This document shows, piece by piece, positions 1 to 60,892 of a DNA stretch of 64,000 nucleotides. Every line of letters begins with the position of its first letter. The first letter of the stretch is position 1. The DNA is from Oncomelania hupensis (lineage: Eukaryota; Mollusca; Gastropoda; Littorinimorpha; Pomatiopsidae). The notes below the pieces were generated by a model. The model saw nothing but the letters and a program-made list of their open reading frames with translations. It had not been told where the DNA came from and made no database searches. The DNA lies in the NCBI GenBank assembly GCA_036898135.1, contig CM072525.1, forward strand, positions 20,709,345 through 20,773,344, in the 5' to 3' direction. The position numbers and the translations under genes were made by a program.

Positions 1-25
1 GTAATTTTATTATTATTATTATTAA

Positions 26-67
<42 letters not shown>

Positions 68-2570
68 TATTATTATAATTATAATTATTATTATTAATAT
101 TTGAGTTAGTATATTTGGATGGGTGACCATGCTTGGAAGGCAATCCACTAAATGATGGAAGAAAAAGCAGCAAGGGAGAGGCACTACCCTATCATTAAGC
201 TGGTCTGAAGAAAAAGGATGTCCCAAACGCTTCCCTCCATACACCCTTACATTTTTACCTTCTTTTAATTTAGTATATATAGTTCTTATGGTGAGGAGAT
301 GTGGTGAGTTTTTTTACTTGCTATTACTTTCTCAGAAGTGACCCAAAGACCCAAAAGCTAGGGTTAGTGTGTAAATAAGACGTTTTTAACTAGGCCTATG
401 CTCCTATGCTCCTAGCCCTAGGATATATTATAACCGCACAATTATGAAGTAGCTTTTTAATTTCTAATGCATCTCAGGATATCTTAGATTTCTGTGAAGT
501 TCATGTGTATATCAATTTCACAAAATATAGGTCAATGAACTACAATAGCCCATGTTTACTTGCAGTAATAGGCCTATTACCTAGCCCTAGGTCAACATTG
601 TACTTGAATTTGAAGCATTGACATTGATCTCAGTTTCTGATTCCGTTCCGAAAAATTTTAGTGATTTAACATACGAAAATATACATAAAACGTATGGCAA
701 AAAAATACAGAAAAATACATCTTACATTTATCTGCGTTCTTACTGGGACATGAATAATGACTTTACTTACGTTTTCTCGAAAATAACACTCCAATGTCAA
801 CGATTGCGTCAGTAGAAATTTTAGCTACGCAGTTTTGTCCCCTTGTCACAAAATAATCTAACAGGAACTGTATCTTTTTCCATTGAAATGTTAAAAGTTT
901 CATTAAAACTGTAATAGGTTTAAAATTATGGTAAACATTTATAATATACATTTTTTAAATTTAGAATATTACATTCAGTTACTTTAAAAAAATACAATAA
1001 TTTAGTGATTATTTCTTTAACCTCAATAACACCGGATCTCGAGGGAAGTCTAAACAACTTTTGGTTGGTTGCTTTCGGGGGTATTCCCCCAATTATTGCT
1101 ATTCTTACAGTCGTTCCAGGAACTTTGTGTTTCTGTATCGGGCGTACATTCTGCGAAACAGAACTCGCGCTCGGCTGAAAGGTATGATATTTACAGTTGC
1201 TTGATTTTGTAAGAATTGAACTTCTAGAGTTATTGAAAGCTATTGCAATATTTATTGATAGAATTGTCCAGATTTTGATAACGTGAAAAGTTATGTCAAC
1301 TTCAAACTCGGACGATGAATCACGATAAAGGAACATCCCTGATTAGGCTCCTGCTCTAATCATAATGACAGAGACAGTGCCATTGTTTTGTGGCGAACCT
1401 TTAATCATTAATGTTTCTTCGTCCTTATAATGAATTTGCCAATATTTAGGACTTGTTTAAATTCGTTTGATGTCGCTTGGTCTTTGTGCCTGAAGTTCTG
1501 TTTGAAATTGCGCTGAATTTATTTTATAAACGAGACTATGAAGTCAAAATAGCAAACGTAGCAGACGTAATCCTTTTGTCAAAAGCTGGCTAGCCTCCCT
1601 TGGTGAGTCATCGTCTTGACCCATGGCTATTGATGCCTTTTATTTCCATGGAAAGGTCAGGATGACACATTGTAATGTTTTCTAAAACGAATTTTTCGGT
1701 GGATGGAGGAGAGTTCCTCCATCACAGATGACTTCATTATTGCTCCTGGCTTATTATTACATTTTGTGACTGACAAAGACTGCATGCTAACATTGTAGCA
1801 GTAACACCAGGTCAGCATAATGTTGTAAAACTAAAAGAAAGAATTAATTTTGTCATAATCTACCAAAGGGTGTGAATGAAAAGTTCACGCGATATTCCTG
1901 TCATTGCCAATCACACAGATACACCCTCCCCCTCTGCACCCAACTGCGTTCTTGTGCTGTTAATTTCCCTATTTTCATCAACAACAATCGCTTGGTAATA
2001 TTACTTTCACTTATCAGAGATTGTTAGTATTAATTGACCCCGTCACTGTTGGAATAGTTGCAAATAGTTGCTTCATTCTGGCACTTCAGAGGTTAAAATA
2101 CTAGAGATTAAAAGTGTGTCTGAAGTCAAGATACAAACAAAAAACTTAAAAAGGCAAACACTTATAAAATGTGTAATTTATTTCTTGCTAATTAAAGATT
2201 ATTTACTAATGAAGTTATATATATATATATATATCTAGTTAAAAGTTTCGGGAAAACAAAATAAATCACTTTAAAAGAGAAATAATAAAATGTATGTCTC
2301 TTGTATTTTTTCTCAGGGTTTCATATAAAATTAGAACAAAAAGAGTCAACTTTGCAAATGCATGAGAAAATGTGATCTTTGTAGTAGATGTAGCACTAGC
2401 AGTCAGCAGCAGCAGCAACCCATTGTAAGTTTCGTAGTATCTGCAGTAGTAATAGCAGAAGCGATAAATTTAGGAGCAGCAGCAGGAAGTAGTATGAGGC
2501 ACAGACTATCTGAGCCAGCAGAGAGGGAGGATGGGAGGGTGTGTGGTGGGAACCACTAACTATATGGTTC
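1..2570. other. Upstream region without recognisable gene
   Basis: Contains a TAA/TTA microsatellite (about 5-90), a diverged piece of the 5S-like SINE family (about 100-245), a CAG/GTA-rich stretch near 2390-2500 and short open frames without recognisable domains. A noncoding first STAT exon and promoter may lie here; a GTATGA donor-like site follows a GC-richer segment near 1190, but this is weak. Confidence 0.5.
1114..1122. promoter_or_regulatory. STAT-type GAS motif upstream of the STAT gene
   Basis: TTCCAGGAA fits the palindromic STAT consensus TTC-N3-GAA. A TTC-N4-GAA variant (TTCCATGGAA) lies at 1644-1653. One such nonamer is expected about every 4 kb by chance, so autoregulation is only a possibility. 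Confidence 0.2.
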
Positions 2571-2571
2571 A

Positions 2572-3160
2572 CATACTCATGAGTCATATTCAGAATTGTA
2601 TTAAAAAGGCCAACAACATGGTTGGAGTAGCTAAGAGCTTTTAATTTTTTGGATAAGGATATTTTTTTAGTAAACTGTATAAATCACTAGTCAGACCACA
2701 TTTAGAATATTCAAATGCTCTGTGGTACCCAGGTTTAAACAGACAATCAGTTGCAATTGAAAGGGTACAGAGACCGATAATAAAGCCGGATAAAAAATGT
2801 AAAAATATGACTTACTCAGACAGATTTAGATATTTTGGACTGCACTTCTTGCATGGACATAGAATACGTACAGACAAATCTTAAGTTTTTAAAATTTATA
2901 ATGGCATTGAGGACCTAAATTGGAATGACTTTTTTGCAGCACCGTTTTATGACAGAACCAGAAACTTGGAGGGGAAAATATTTGTACAGCACTGCAATAC
3001 TAACCTGTGGAAGTTTTTTCTAACAGAGTAGCTACCTTTTGCCAGTTTGGAATGATTTATTAGTTTCTTATAAAAAGGTACCTAACATAAATCCTTTTAA
3101 AAACCAGTTGGATGAATTAGGCCAACACAAAATAATAGTCTGTTTACGGTATCCTGACCA
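2572..3160 (+). pseudogene. Decayed non-LTR retrotransposon, RT C-terminal region
   Basis: The + strand translates, with stops and frameshifts, to the region after the RT core of CR1/L2/jockey-like LINEs: LYKSLVRPHLEYSNALWYPG, then QSVAIERVQR, MTYSDRFRYFGLHFL and YDRTRNLEGKIFVQHCNTN. Only this C-terminal part is present, as expected of a 5'-truncated copy. The exact clade is unresolved. Confidence 0.75.
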
Positions 3161-3469
3161 ACTCTAATTTTGTTACCTGACCCTAAACTTTTGTTTGGGT
3201 TCATCTGGAAAAAAAAATTGAAAAAAGCCCAAAAAATCACACATCCAAGGTAGAAAAGATTGAAAAAACAAAAACAAAACTACATACCGACCTTATTTTT
3301 TTGTCCTATGTTACATAGACACTTTTTTCTTTTGGCCTTACCAAAATTTAAAGAGATTTTCTATAGCTATGATGACTGATTTGTAGGAAAATTTGCATGC
3401 TTAAAAGACCCATACAGTAATTAAACCATTCAAAGAAAGGATATTTCAAAAGGCTTCACAGCTTATTTT

Positions 3470-3860
3470 GTCCTCACTCTATCCGTCTCTCTTGTATACG
3501 ACTCCCTTGGTTATGTGACCTGAAAACTTCTGGCAGATTCACTTCCAGTAATGAATGACCTCTGGTATGCGACAACCTCGTTTATGCGACCAGCGACCAT
3601 GTCTTAAACCCTTTATACGACCGTCTTAGGCAATTTAACAGAGATATCACTTAATTTATTGACAAAACCTTTCGGTTTTTTTCTCATGTTAGTGTACGCC
3701 TGCTGTTGTCTGCTATTTACTACTAAGGGACCTTACTCACGCAAGTAAGGGACATTACTCTTACTCGCCTACATTGGCTTGTCAAAATGGCGTTGCACAA
3801 GAGGAAAGTTTTGAGTTCGGCAGAGAGAATGAAAGTGATTGAAAGAAGCGTTACACACTG
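3470..3860 (+). mobile_element. Tigger/pogo-like DNA transposon 5' fragment
   Basis: A leader with repeated TATACGACT / TATGCGACAA phrases is followed by an ATG at 3787 opening MALHKRKVLSSAERMKVIER, which resembles the start of the pogo/Tigger DNA-binding domain. After about 20 codons the similarity stops. The fragment ends roughly 140 bp before the STAT start codon. Family call rests on short motif resemblance. Confidence 0.45.
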
Positions 3861-3998
3861 TGCACTTGTCATCATGCGGTCTATAGTGATCAATTATGCT
3901 CATTGCTTTTATTCTTTGATTGCAGAACATAGAAAAGTATATCTAGCGGTTGCTGAAGCGGTTGTGTGTCAAAGTGACCGACTGTGACAGCTGAAACC

Positions 3999-52475
<48,477 letters not shown>

Positions 52476-53400
52476 ACATTCACACAAACTGACAGGCCCA
52501 ACCACTCCCAAATTAGCGCAGAAACAAAGACTGTGCCAGCAGCTGCAACCAATGCAAAACACAAAAAAGCCCAGCAATAACACTAGAACTCAATCTTTGA
52601 AGACAGTGCCAGACCATGGCAGCTGAGATCGGTGCAAAACTGCTCAGCAATACTGTGTTTAGACGTTTACTTTTGAAGAAAACTTCTCCATTAGAGCTCC
52701 CAAAGTCAACTTTTGCTGTAAATCGGTTTTGTGCCCAGAACCTTACGGAGAAATAGCACAGTGTAGTAGTACAGAAACATTCTTCATTTGGCTTGGACAT
52801 GACTTCCTTTCAAAAGGCTGAAGCAAGAGCTGGGCACCATCCTAACAACGCTGGTCCTGAGAGAAGAAAATCTTACCATTTCTCTACCCGTTGTGACTAA
52901 AATGTTAAGTGGATTGGTATTTTGTATTAAACTAACCTTCAGTGGTAGGGGCCAGAAATGATGTGGCTCTAAAAGACTTACAACTCTTTGCAATTATAGT
53001 GATATATTTTATGCTTTACTTTTTGCTGTATTGAAACCATATGTATTCTAAGCTTTGGGGAGGGAAGGTGGGGGAGAGGGGGGGGGGGGGGGGGAAAGAG
53101 TCTGGTACACACATCGGGATTTTCACTCTTTGTACAAAAGCTGTTCAGATTACATTGATTTTTATAATAGGGTAACGTAGCAAGAGGGGCAAAATGGTAA
53201 ACAAGGCTCGCTCGCCTGGCATGTGGAAGACACTAGTTAGGTCTTTGTGTTCGGAGGCTTTTCTCAACGTTCTGCAATGACTCTTTAGATGGTGTTTCAC
53301 CTCACCCTCTTTCTATCTTCTACTGCAGGGTGTGGTCACTGTGTCAAACAGGCAGGTGACAGACTCGGGGGGAAAAAAATAAACAACAACAGGCCTACAT
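52476..53400 (+). other. Probable STAT 3' UTR
   Basis: No coding sequence seen after the STAT stop. A canonical aataaa lies at 53379-53384, so one mRNA end may fall near 53400. A long G run lies around 53078-53094. Alternative downstream polyadenylation cannot be excluded. Confidence 0.5.
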
Positions 53401-53442
53401 TTATTTAGGTTATTTAGTGTCTCAGTTGTCTGATAGTTTGAC

Positions 53443-53560
53443 AGTGCGCTTGATGCTGCAAGTTAGCACCTTGGGACCTTTGAGTTTCATCTTGTTATCG
53501 GCCAGCATCTTGAGTAGCCGTTTTACCTGGAAAGTGTGCTGTATAAGACCAATTTATTTA
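53443..53560 (+). mobile_element. SINE 3' fragment
   Basis: TTATCGGCCAGCATCTTGAG and TTTTACCTGGAAAGTGTGCT correspond to the 3' part of the SINE at 40790 (reverse complement). Confidence 0.6.
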
Positions 53561-53892
53561 TTTCTGTCTTCATTTTTGGGGGGTATGTGTGCGTGCATGT
53601 TTTTACTTTTTTTTTGTAGTGCACCAAGTATATCTTTGATAGGAGTCAGCTAAACAAGGACTATGGTCTGTGGATTATCCAGTTGGTGTTGCTGTTTTTT
53701 CTTTCTCTCTCCCTCTGCAGGGTGTGGTCACTGTGTTTTTTTTGTTTGTCTTTGTTTTGTGTGTATAATATGTTCTATGTCGCATGTACTGCTTTTGTGT
53801 GTATATGTGTATTCATTGTTTAGCTGTGAGCCTGCCTGTTGTGTGTGTTGGCGTGTATTCATGAGTTATGGGGTGCTAATCTTGCCTTTTTA

Positions 53893-54215
53893 TATGCAGA
53901 ATAGAGGCTTTTAGCTAGCGCCCTACTTTTTTCAGAGCCCCACTTTTTTTAAAGTACATGGAAGTGATTTTTTAGTACATGGGAGTGCTTTTGTAGTGCT
54001 TGGGACCGTTTTAAGTACATGGGAGTGCTCTATCAGAAATTTTAAGTAATAGGGTTAGGAGACTAAATAGGTCAACGTTTCGACGAACAGGGTCATTTAA
54101 AAAATCTAACTCTTATATTTTAAGATGAATTTTGTGCTCTATCCGTAAGAAAAAGGAGGCTTTCTGACATTTCATCCAAAACCCCAATTGCCATGAGTAC
54201 AGACTTGTGTGTAGG
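53893..54215. repeat. Dispersed repeat shared with 34195-34555
   Basis: GCTTTTAGCTAGCGCCCTAC, three TACATGG-AGTG subrepeats, AAATAGGTCAACGTTTCGAC. 3' of STAT. Confidence 0.8.
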
Positions 54216-55040
54216 TGAGCATGTGATTATTGCACATTATATATAAGTGACACACCAAATTTTCACTGCATTTTTGGGTGAGTAAAGATTTCTTGACTTG
54301 ACTTGACTTGTTGCTTGAATGCTATGGCGGTTTTATGTTTGTTGAAAACGTAATTTATTTTGTATCGTAGACATTTTATTTTTTTATGAGTGTTTTCTTA
54401 GTTTTTAAAAGCATTTATTGTACATTGTGAATGCTAGGGAGCTCTCTGTTTTTATTCCATTTTCCAAATACATGAAATGCATGTCCATCTTATAGTTTAT
54501 TTTCTGGTTATTTTTCTTTCCTGATTATTGTGACGTTTTTTTTTGTATTATTATTTAGCCTTTTTTTTTTTTTTTTGATTTATCATACTGCTCCTTTTGT
54601 GAACCTTTGGCAATTAGTTTCTTTATTACAGCTATTTGTTTTATTTAGCTATTTATTTGTTTGTGTGTCCGTTTGATAGTCAGTTTGTGAGAACACTATA
54701 TGGTGACCTAGAAAGAATATATTATGTAATTAATTGTTGAAGATTAAGCATTGTTGTTACAGACGAGTTGTCTTTTCACTCCTGCAGAAGTTGTTAGCAA
54801 AATACATGTATGTAGAACCCTTAGTTTTATCCCCTGTAGCTTTTAGTTCTCTTTCTCGACTTCTTATAAAATAATTAGCATATTGTTTCATTTACTTATT
54901 TTGAATAGGTTGCTTTTTGACTCCCCAATTCATAGCAGTGTTAGTCTATGTACTCATCCCCTCCCATTAAAAAAAATCCAGATTGTTGTAAATCTGAGTT
55001 AGACTAGTCCTAAATAGTCATTTTAAAAAAAAAAAGAAGT
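54216..55040. other. AT-rich intergenic sequence
   Basis: Poly-T stretches and TTGACTTGACTTGACTTG (54292-54312); no gene, RNA or terminal-repeat signal recognised. Confidence 0.6.
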
Positions 55041-55910
55041 TAATCTGTCTCTCTGTCAGCCGTCCACCATCTGAATGTGCAAAACTGGCAAGCGGATTAA
55101 TATCTCAGAATCTATTTCAACTATCGCAACCAAATTTGGTAAGATGGTGTGTATGCATGAGACCTTATAAATGATAAGTGAATGAATGCTTCTCTTTAGG
55201 TCAAGGTCACAGGGTCAACAAATGTTAGTAAAAAAAAAAAAAACAATTTTTCACAAAATTTCCATTTTTTTTTCTAAGTTATTAATATTGAACTTATGAT
55301 TGATATCCATGAGACACACATCCTATGCACATTTTGTCAACCTCACTCCAAGGTCAAATCTGTCGAAAGTCAGTATAGGTACTTTGAAGTGACCTTGCCC
55401 CTAAACTTTGAGAGATATAAAGTTGTATTTAGAGTCTATGCTAAATTTATCTTTCATATAGGTTCCATTTTTGCATTGATCTTTAATGTCGTGATTTTAG
55501 GCCTTGCAAAATCATACAAAAAAGAGGTAATCATACAATGGAATGGTTCTGTTTAACCCATTGTATGCAACAACACTGGGTTATTTGATCATACATGAGC
55601 ATGAGTGGTCACGTGAAGGTCAAGGTCATCTCAAGGTCAAGGTCACTGAAGTTTAAGGTAATCCCCATGTCAGTTTTTTTGTTGGCTTAATACAACTTTT
55701 GCTGTATTTTATTTCATATTACATGAGTGTATTTGGAGCCGGAGCTCAAGGTCATCTCGAGGTCAAAAGCATAGATAGATCAAAGTTGGTATTTGCATTT
55801 TAATGCTACTGTGGTGTTTTTTTCTGGGCAGTCATTTTTATGTTAAATATTACAAGTTCCTTAAGGCGCGTGCAAGGAGTCATATGGGCTGTGCCCTTAT
55901 AGTTTTTCTT
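55040..55910. repeat. GGTCAAGGTCA-type dispersed repeat, longest copy
   Basis: Runs from CTCTGTCAGCCGTCCACC through CCTCACTCCAAGGTCAAA, GAAGTGACCTTGCCCC, GAAGGTCAAGGTCATCTC to GGAGTCATATGGGCTG. Relatives at 27597, 31375, 39850, 42850 and 47380. Terminal structure not clear; noncoding. Confidence 0.75.
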
Positions 55911-56292
55911 TTTAATGAAATGAGAAAGGAAGTGTTTGTTCAACATTTTCATTCATGGATGTATTCATTTTTGAGACTGTATAAAATATTTGTGCCATTA
56001 ATTGTTTTTAGTGCAGAAATTGAGTGTCGTTTTAGTGTGATGACCTACATATGTGGCAGACATTTTCGACTGTTGTACATTTTTGTGTGAAAATGATTTA
56101 TAGGGGGGTTCCTATAAAGTCGAGAAAGGGGCAAATGATGCACGAAAGACCGAAACAGATGACTTATTTTGCTTACATAATTATAATGTTATCAATGCTC
56201 AGCTTTTTTTAATGTACTTTTTTTTTGGTACAATTATTATTATATATGTACTAGTATTTGTTTTTACTATGGTTTGGCTGCAAAATATATGT

Positions 56293-56400
56293 AAACAATA
56301 TTCCATTGCAAAATTAGCTAATTGTAAAATATATATGTTAATTTTAAACAATATTCCATTGCAAAATTTGCTAATTGTAAAATATATATGTTAATTTTAA
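56293..56400. repeat. 53-bp tandem duplication
   Basis: Two copies of a unit starting AAACAATATTCCATTGCAAA, nearly identical. Confidence 0.9.
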
Positions 56401-56480
56401 AACTGTTTATATAATTTATGTTGGTTTGCTGCTCTAATTTGTATATAATATATCAGAGTATTATTGTTATGTATGCAAAC

Positions 56481-56555
56481 TGTGGTCTTGATTTTGTGTT
56501 CCTGAGTCAGCTCTTTGCAGTCCGCTGGACCCTGTAAGCACTGAATAACTAACTG
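56481..56555 (+). mobile_element. Retroposon 3' fragment, AACTAA-tail subtype
   Basis: GTGGTCTTGATTTTGTG ... GTCCGCTGGACCCTGTAAGC, tail GAATAACTAACT. Matches the 3' end of the copy at 62217. Confidence 0.75.
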
Positions 56556-57317
56556 TGCTTGCTCATTGTTTTAGTGAATTTTCTGTTATACCAATATTGT
56601 TTGTGGACAAGGACAATGCTGTTTTTGTTTCGTAATATGTTAAAAGAGTTCTTTCGGGTGTGTGTGTGCGTATAACATGTAATATGTTTGAAATATTTTA
56701 CTGTGTTTATAAGTTTAGCCTGTTTTAGAAGTATTTGTGTATGTTTGTAACACCTTTCTAGAAAAGCGCCCAACCTTTTATTTAGGGCAGAGAGCTACAT
56801 GAAGCTTATACAACATATCTTGAATTTTGTTCCAAAATACATTGTTGCACTCGGAATACATTCATTGAGATGTTTGTCTGCTTTCTATGTTTTATCACAT
56901 GTTTTAATTAAAAAGCCAGAATAGTTTAATGTGTAATGCGAGCTATATAGCCAAGAAAGAAGTGTTGCTGTATAAGAGAATCGAAGACAGAACTGAGGCA
57001 GGATTGTTTCAAGCTTTCTGTATTTTATTCTCATATAATTATTATTAATTATTATAATAATATAATATAAATTATTAAATTAATGCAACAATTCTGTCTC
57101 AGATTATCTTCAAGACTTGGCAGTGGTCGTACTGTGTACTCCACTGATATGAGCCGTTGTGCTATACTCAAGCCTTTTTTTTATGGTTTGGAAATTCTGC
57201 TTAGCCTCAACTTTTATTTCTGTACACTTGTATCTTGGCTGGTTGTATAATTCTTTTTAGCTTGTGTTATGTTATTATATTACAGTTGTATTGTGCTATG
57301 TGCTTGTGTTATTGTGT
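56556..57317. other. AT-rich intergenic sequence
   Basis: No gene or structured repeat recognised; ATTATTAATTATT-rich segment at 57035-57085. Confidence 0.6.
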
Positions 57318-57378
57318 GGTCCTGATTTGGCTCGGAAGAGTCCGCTGGGCCTAAAGCAATAACCATGTAATGTAATGT
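57318..57378 (+). mobile_element. TATA-bearing retroposon, 3' fragment
   Basis: GTCCTGATTTGGCTCGGAAG ... CTAAAGCAATAACC and ATGTAATGTA tail; strongly 5'-truncated. Confidence 0.85.
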
Positions 57379-57500
57379 TTTATTGTAATGTGTGTTATTT
57401 GTTGTTTATCATGGCTTGTATGTTTGTGGCGATGCTATGTTCTCCGTAGCCTTTTTAAAAAAAAAGTGTTTTGTTATTTCATGTTTGTAATATTAATATA

Positions 57501-58204
57501 CCCCTTGGGGTCATGAGCAATCTTGCCACTGTAGATTGTTCAAACCTATAAAGGGAAAAGTGAAAGCCCCAGTTGAAAACCTGTCTTTCCTTTGTAGGCT
57601 AGACAGATTCACTGCGGCAACAGTACCCCCGTTGGGGTGCCGGGGGTTTTCAGTATAAATAGTATCCCCACTTTATGGAAATTTAGTGCTTTAAATTCCC
57701 ACTGTCGCTGTCTTCCTCATTTACTCTTTCCCATTCCTGCTCTGTCCTATCACTCTGCTATACTATCTTCTTCTTCGCTAGATCAATGACCTACCTTTTT
57801 TCTTGAAAACTCTTCCTGGACAAGACTCCTTGTTTGTGTATGAGGTCTGTTGGATCAGCTTGGGAGTGTTGGACGCTTTCTGCCGGGTGGTCACTAGGGC
57901 TTCCTATGATTGTATTATTTAGCACTATAGGCATCTTATATGTATGTGTTTTGTTGATGATTTATAATGATGTTTATATTCTATTTTGTTTTTGTAACCG
58001 GGGGTTCGAGTAGTTGGGGTTAAGCCTCAGCCGTCCCCTGCGTGGGATGTCTTTATTGTAAAGTGACTGGCCGGTGGAGGGCATTCAATTTTCCCACTAG
58101 GGTTGTTTCGGCAGATCTTTTATGCGGATTGGGGGTTGTCCGGTCCTGATTTGGCTCGGAAGAGTCCGCTGGACCTAAAGCAACAATCAATCAATCAATC
58201 AATC
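57501..58204 (+). mobile_element. TATA-bearing retroposon, long form, copy 3
   Basis: 704 bp, perfect 12-bp duplication AATATTAATATA (57489-57500, 58205-58216). About 120 bp of extra 5' sequence (CCCCTTGGGGTCATGAGC...) precede the hairpin/TATA start of the short form. Tail (AATC)n. Confidence 0.92.
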
Positions 58205-58649
58205 AATATTAATATAATTATTAAAAATATTATCATCGTTATTATTAGTATTACTCATTATTGCCATACATTTATATGTTGCTGTAGTATCATAGATATT
58301 TGTGGTACACCCTCCCCAACAAGTCCCTCAATCATCATGCATTCTAGACTTTGGATTTTGGTTATCGTGCCCAAAAATTATTGGGTATATTTTGAATTTC
58401 ATTTTTGACAAATAGGTCATGCATGTGGCTGAGTGGGAAAATGCAGAAGATTCCTTAAGTATTGTGTTTGGATAAAACATCATGTGCCTGCGGTTGAGTG
58501 ATAAAGAATCATGAAACGGGATCATAAAATGTATTATGGCGTTTGTTTTGACAAACTGCATGTGCCTCTATGGAGTAGAAAACTTTTTAAAAAAATTCTA
58601 TGATGTATGGGGCTGATATCATTGTAAAGGTTTGGAAGACGAGTTTCTC
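58205..58649. other. Spacer between two long-form retroposons
   Basis: Unique AT-rich sequence, no gene recognised. Confidence 0.6.
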
Positions 58650-58663
58650 TCAATTGTTAAACA

Positions 58664-59355
58664 CCCCTTGGGGTCATGAGCAATCTTGCCACTGTAGATT
58701 GTTTTAACCTATAAAGGGAAAAGTGAAAGCCCCAGTTGAAAACCTGTCTTTCCTTTATAGGCATGACAGATTCACTGCGGCAACAGTACCCCCGTTGGAG
58801 TGCTGGGGGTTTTAGTATAAATAGTACCCCCACTTTCTGGAAATTTAGTGCTTTAAATTCCCACTGTCGCTGTCTTTCTCATTTGCTCTTTCTCATTCCT
58901 GCTGTGTCAATCTGCTATACTATCTTCTTCTTCGCTAGATCAGTGACCTACCTTTTTTCTTGAAAACTCTTCCTGGACAAGACTCCTTGTTTGTGTATGA
59001 GGTCTGTTGGATCAGCTTGGGAATGTTGGATGCTTTCTGCCGGGTGGTCACTAGGGCTTCCTATGATGTTACCATTTAGCAATATAGGCATTTTATATGT
59101 ATGTGTTTTGTTGATAATTTATAATGATGTTTGTATTCTATTTTGTTTTTGTAATCGGGGGTTTGAGTAGTTGGGGTAAAGCCTCAGCCGTCCCCTGCGT
59201 GGGATGTCTTTATTGTAAAGTGACTGGCCGGTGGAGGGCATTCAATTTTCCCACTAGGGTTGTTTCAGCAGATCTTTTATGCGGATCGGGGGTTGTCCGG
59301 TCCTGATTTGGCTCGGAAGAGTCCGCTGGACCTAAAGCAACAATCAATCAATCAA
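58664..59355 (+). mobile_element. TATA-bearing retroposon, long form, copy 4
   Basis: 692 bp, 14-bp duplication TCAATTGTTAAACA (58650-58663, 59356-59369). Same long 5' end and (AATC)n tail as copy 3; TATAAATA near 58817. Confidence 0.92.
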
Positions 59356-59446
59356 TCAATTGTTAAACAGGAAATTTATTTTTGTAAAATATAAGAACTA
59401 AGAATGTATCTGGATCTTGAGATGTGTGTGTGTGTGTTTTGAGACT

Positions 59447-59559
59447 CTTTCGGTTTTACCACTAGGGTTGTTTTAGCAGATCTTTTATGCGGATCGGGGG
59501 TTGTCCGGTCCTGCTTTGGCTCGGAAGAGTCCGCTGGACCTAAAGCAATAATAATGTAA
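59447..59559 (+). mobile_element. TATA-bearing retroposon, 5'-truncated copy 5
   Basis: 113 bp with 12-bp duplication TGTTTTGAGACT (59435-59446, 59560-59571), ending AATAATAATGTAA. Confidence 0.9.
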
Positions 59560-60137
59560 TGTTTTGAGACTATATGTATTGTGTTTTGCGTTAAATGTAG
59601 TTTTGTTTTTTTGTAAGGGAGATAATAAATTTGTTTAAAGATTAAAATAGTTTATTAAAGGTTATTTCCCCTGATGGAAAATTGTTTGTTTCCTCCCCTT
59701 GATTTCAATATAAAAACAATGTCATTTCCCTTGATTTTAAATTTTGAACTTGGTGTGCAACGTTGGCAGTTGCTACTGGGCTAGAAATATTCTCTTTTGT
59801 TAGTAGTATTATCTATTAGTACTAGACAATAGTAGTATTATCTATTAGTACTTGACAATGCTAACAAATATATTACCCCCGTTGGGGTGCCGGGGGTTTC
59901 AGTATAAATAGTATCCCCACTTTCTGGAAATTTAGTGCTTTAAATTCCCACTGTCGCTGTCTTTCTCATTTGCTCTTTCTCATTCCTGCTCTGGTCTATC
60001 AATCTGCTATACTATCTTCTTCTTCGCTAGACCAGTCACCTACCTTTTTTCTTGAAAACTCTTCCGGGACAAGACTCCTTATTTGTGTATGAGGTCTGTT
60101 GGATCAGCTTGGGAATATTGGACGCTTTCTGCCAGGT

Positions 60138-60892
60138 AAACATTACATTACATTATTATTGCTTTAGGTCCAGCAGACTCTTCCGAGCCAAATCAGGACC
60201 GGACAACCCCCAATTCGCATAAAAGATCTGCTGAAACAACCCTTGTGGTAAAACCAAAAACTTTCCACCAGCCAAGCCAGTCACTTTACAATAAAGACAT
60301 CCCAAGCAGGGGCGGCTGAGGCTTCACCCCAACTTATCGAACCCCCGTTTACAAAAACAAAATAGAATACAAACATCATTATAAATTATCAACAAAACAC
60401 ATACATATAAAATGCCTACATTAGGAAGCCCTAGTGACCACCTGGCAGAAAACCCTCAGCCGTCCCCCGCGTGGGATGTCTTTATTGTAAAGTGACTGGC
60501 CGGTGGAGGGCGTTCAATTTTCCCACTAGGGTTGTTTCAGCAGATCTTTTATGCGGATCGGGGGTTGTCCGGTCCTGATTTGGCTCGGAGGAGTCCGCTG
60601 GACCTAAAGCAACAATAAATCAATCAAATCAACCTGGCAGAAAGCGTCCAATATTCCCAAGCTGATCCAACAGACCTCATACACAAACAAGGAGTCTTGT
60701 TCTGGAAGAGTTTTCAAGAAAAAAGGTAGGAGACTGGTCTAGCGAAGAAGACGATAGTATAGCAGATTGATAGAAAAGAGCAGGAATGAGAAGAGCAAAT
60801 GAGAAAGACAGCGACAGTGGGAATTTAAAGCACTAAATTTCCAGAAAGTGGGGATACTATTTATACTGAAACCCCCAGCACCCCAACAGGGG
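60138..60892 (-). mobile_element. TATA-bearing retroposon copy 7, antisense, inside copy 6
   Basis: Reads on the - strand from a G/C hairpin and TATAAATA (60855-60890) to the AATAATAATGTAATGT tail at 60140. It is itself split by copy 8 at 60452-60631. Confidence 0.9.
60452..60631 (+). mobile_element. TATA-bearing retroposon copy 8, 5'-truncated, inside copy 7
   Basis: 180 bp starting CCTCAGCCGTCCCC with an (AATC)-type tail, flanked by perfect 12-bp duplication ACCTGGCAGAAA (60440-60451, 60632-60643). Confidence 0.92.

Noticed and set aside
1..90. CRISPR-like or regulatory array at the window start
   Set aside because: Simple TAA/TTA microsatellite; no spacers.
926..1336. 136-codon - strand frame upstream of STAT
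   Set aside because: No domain, no splice context and ordinary composition; could be chance in a 2.5-kb region.
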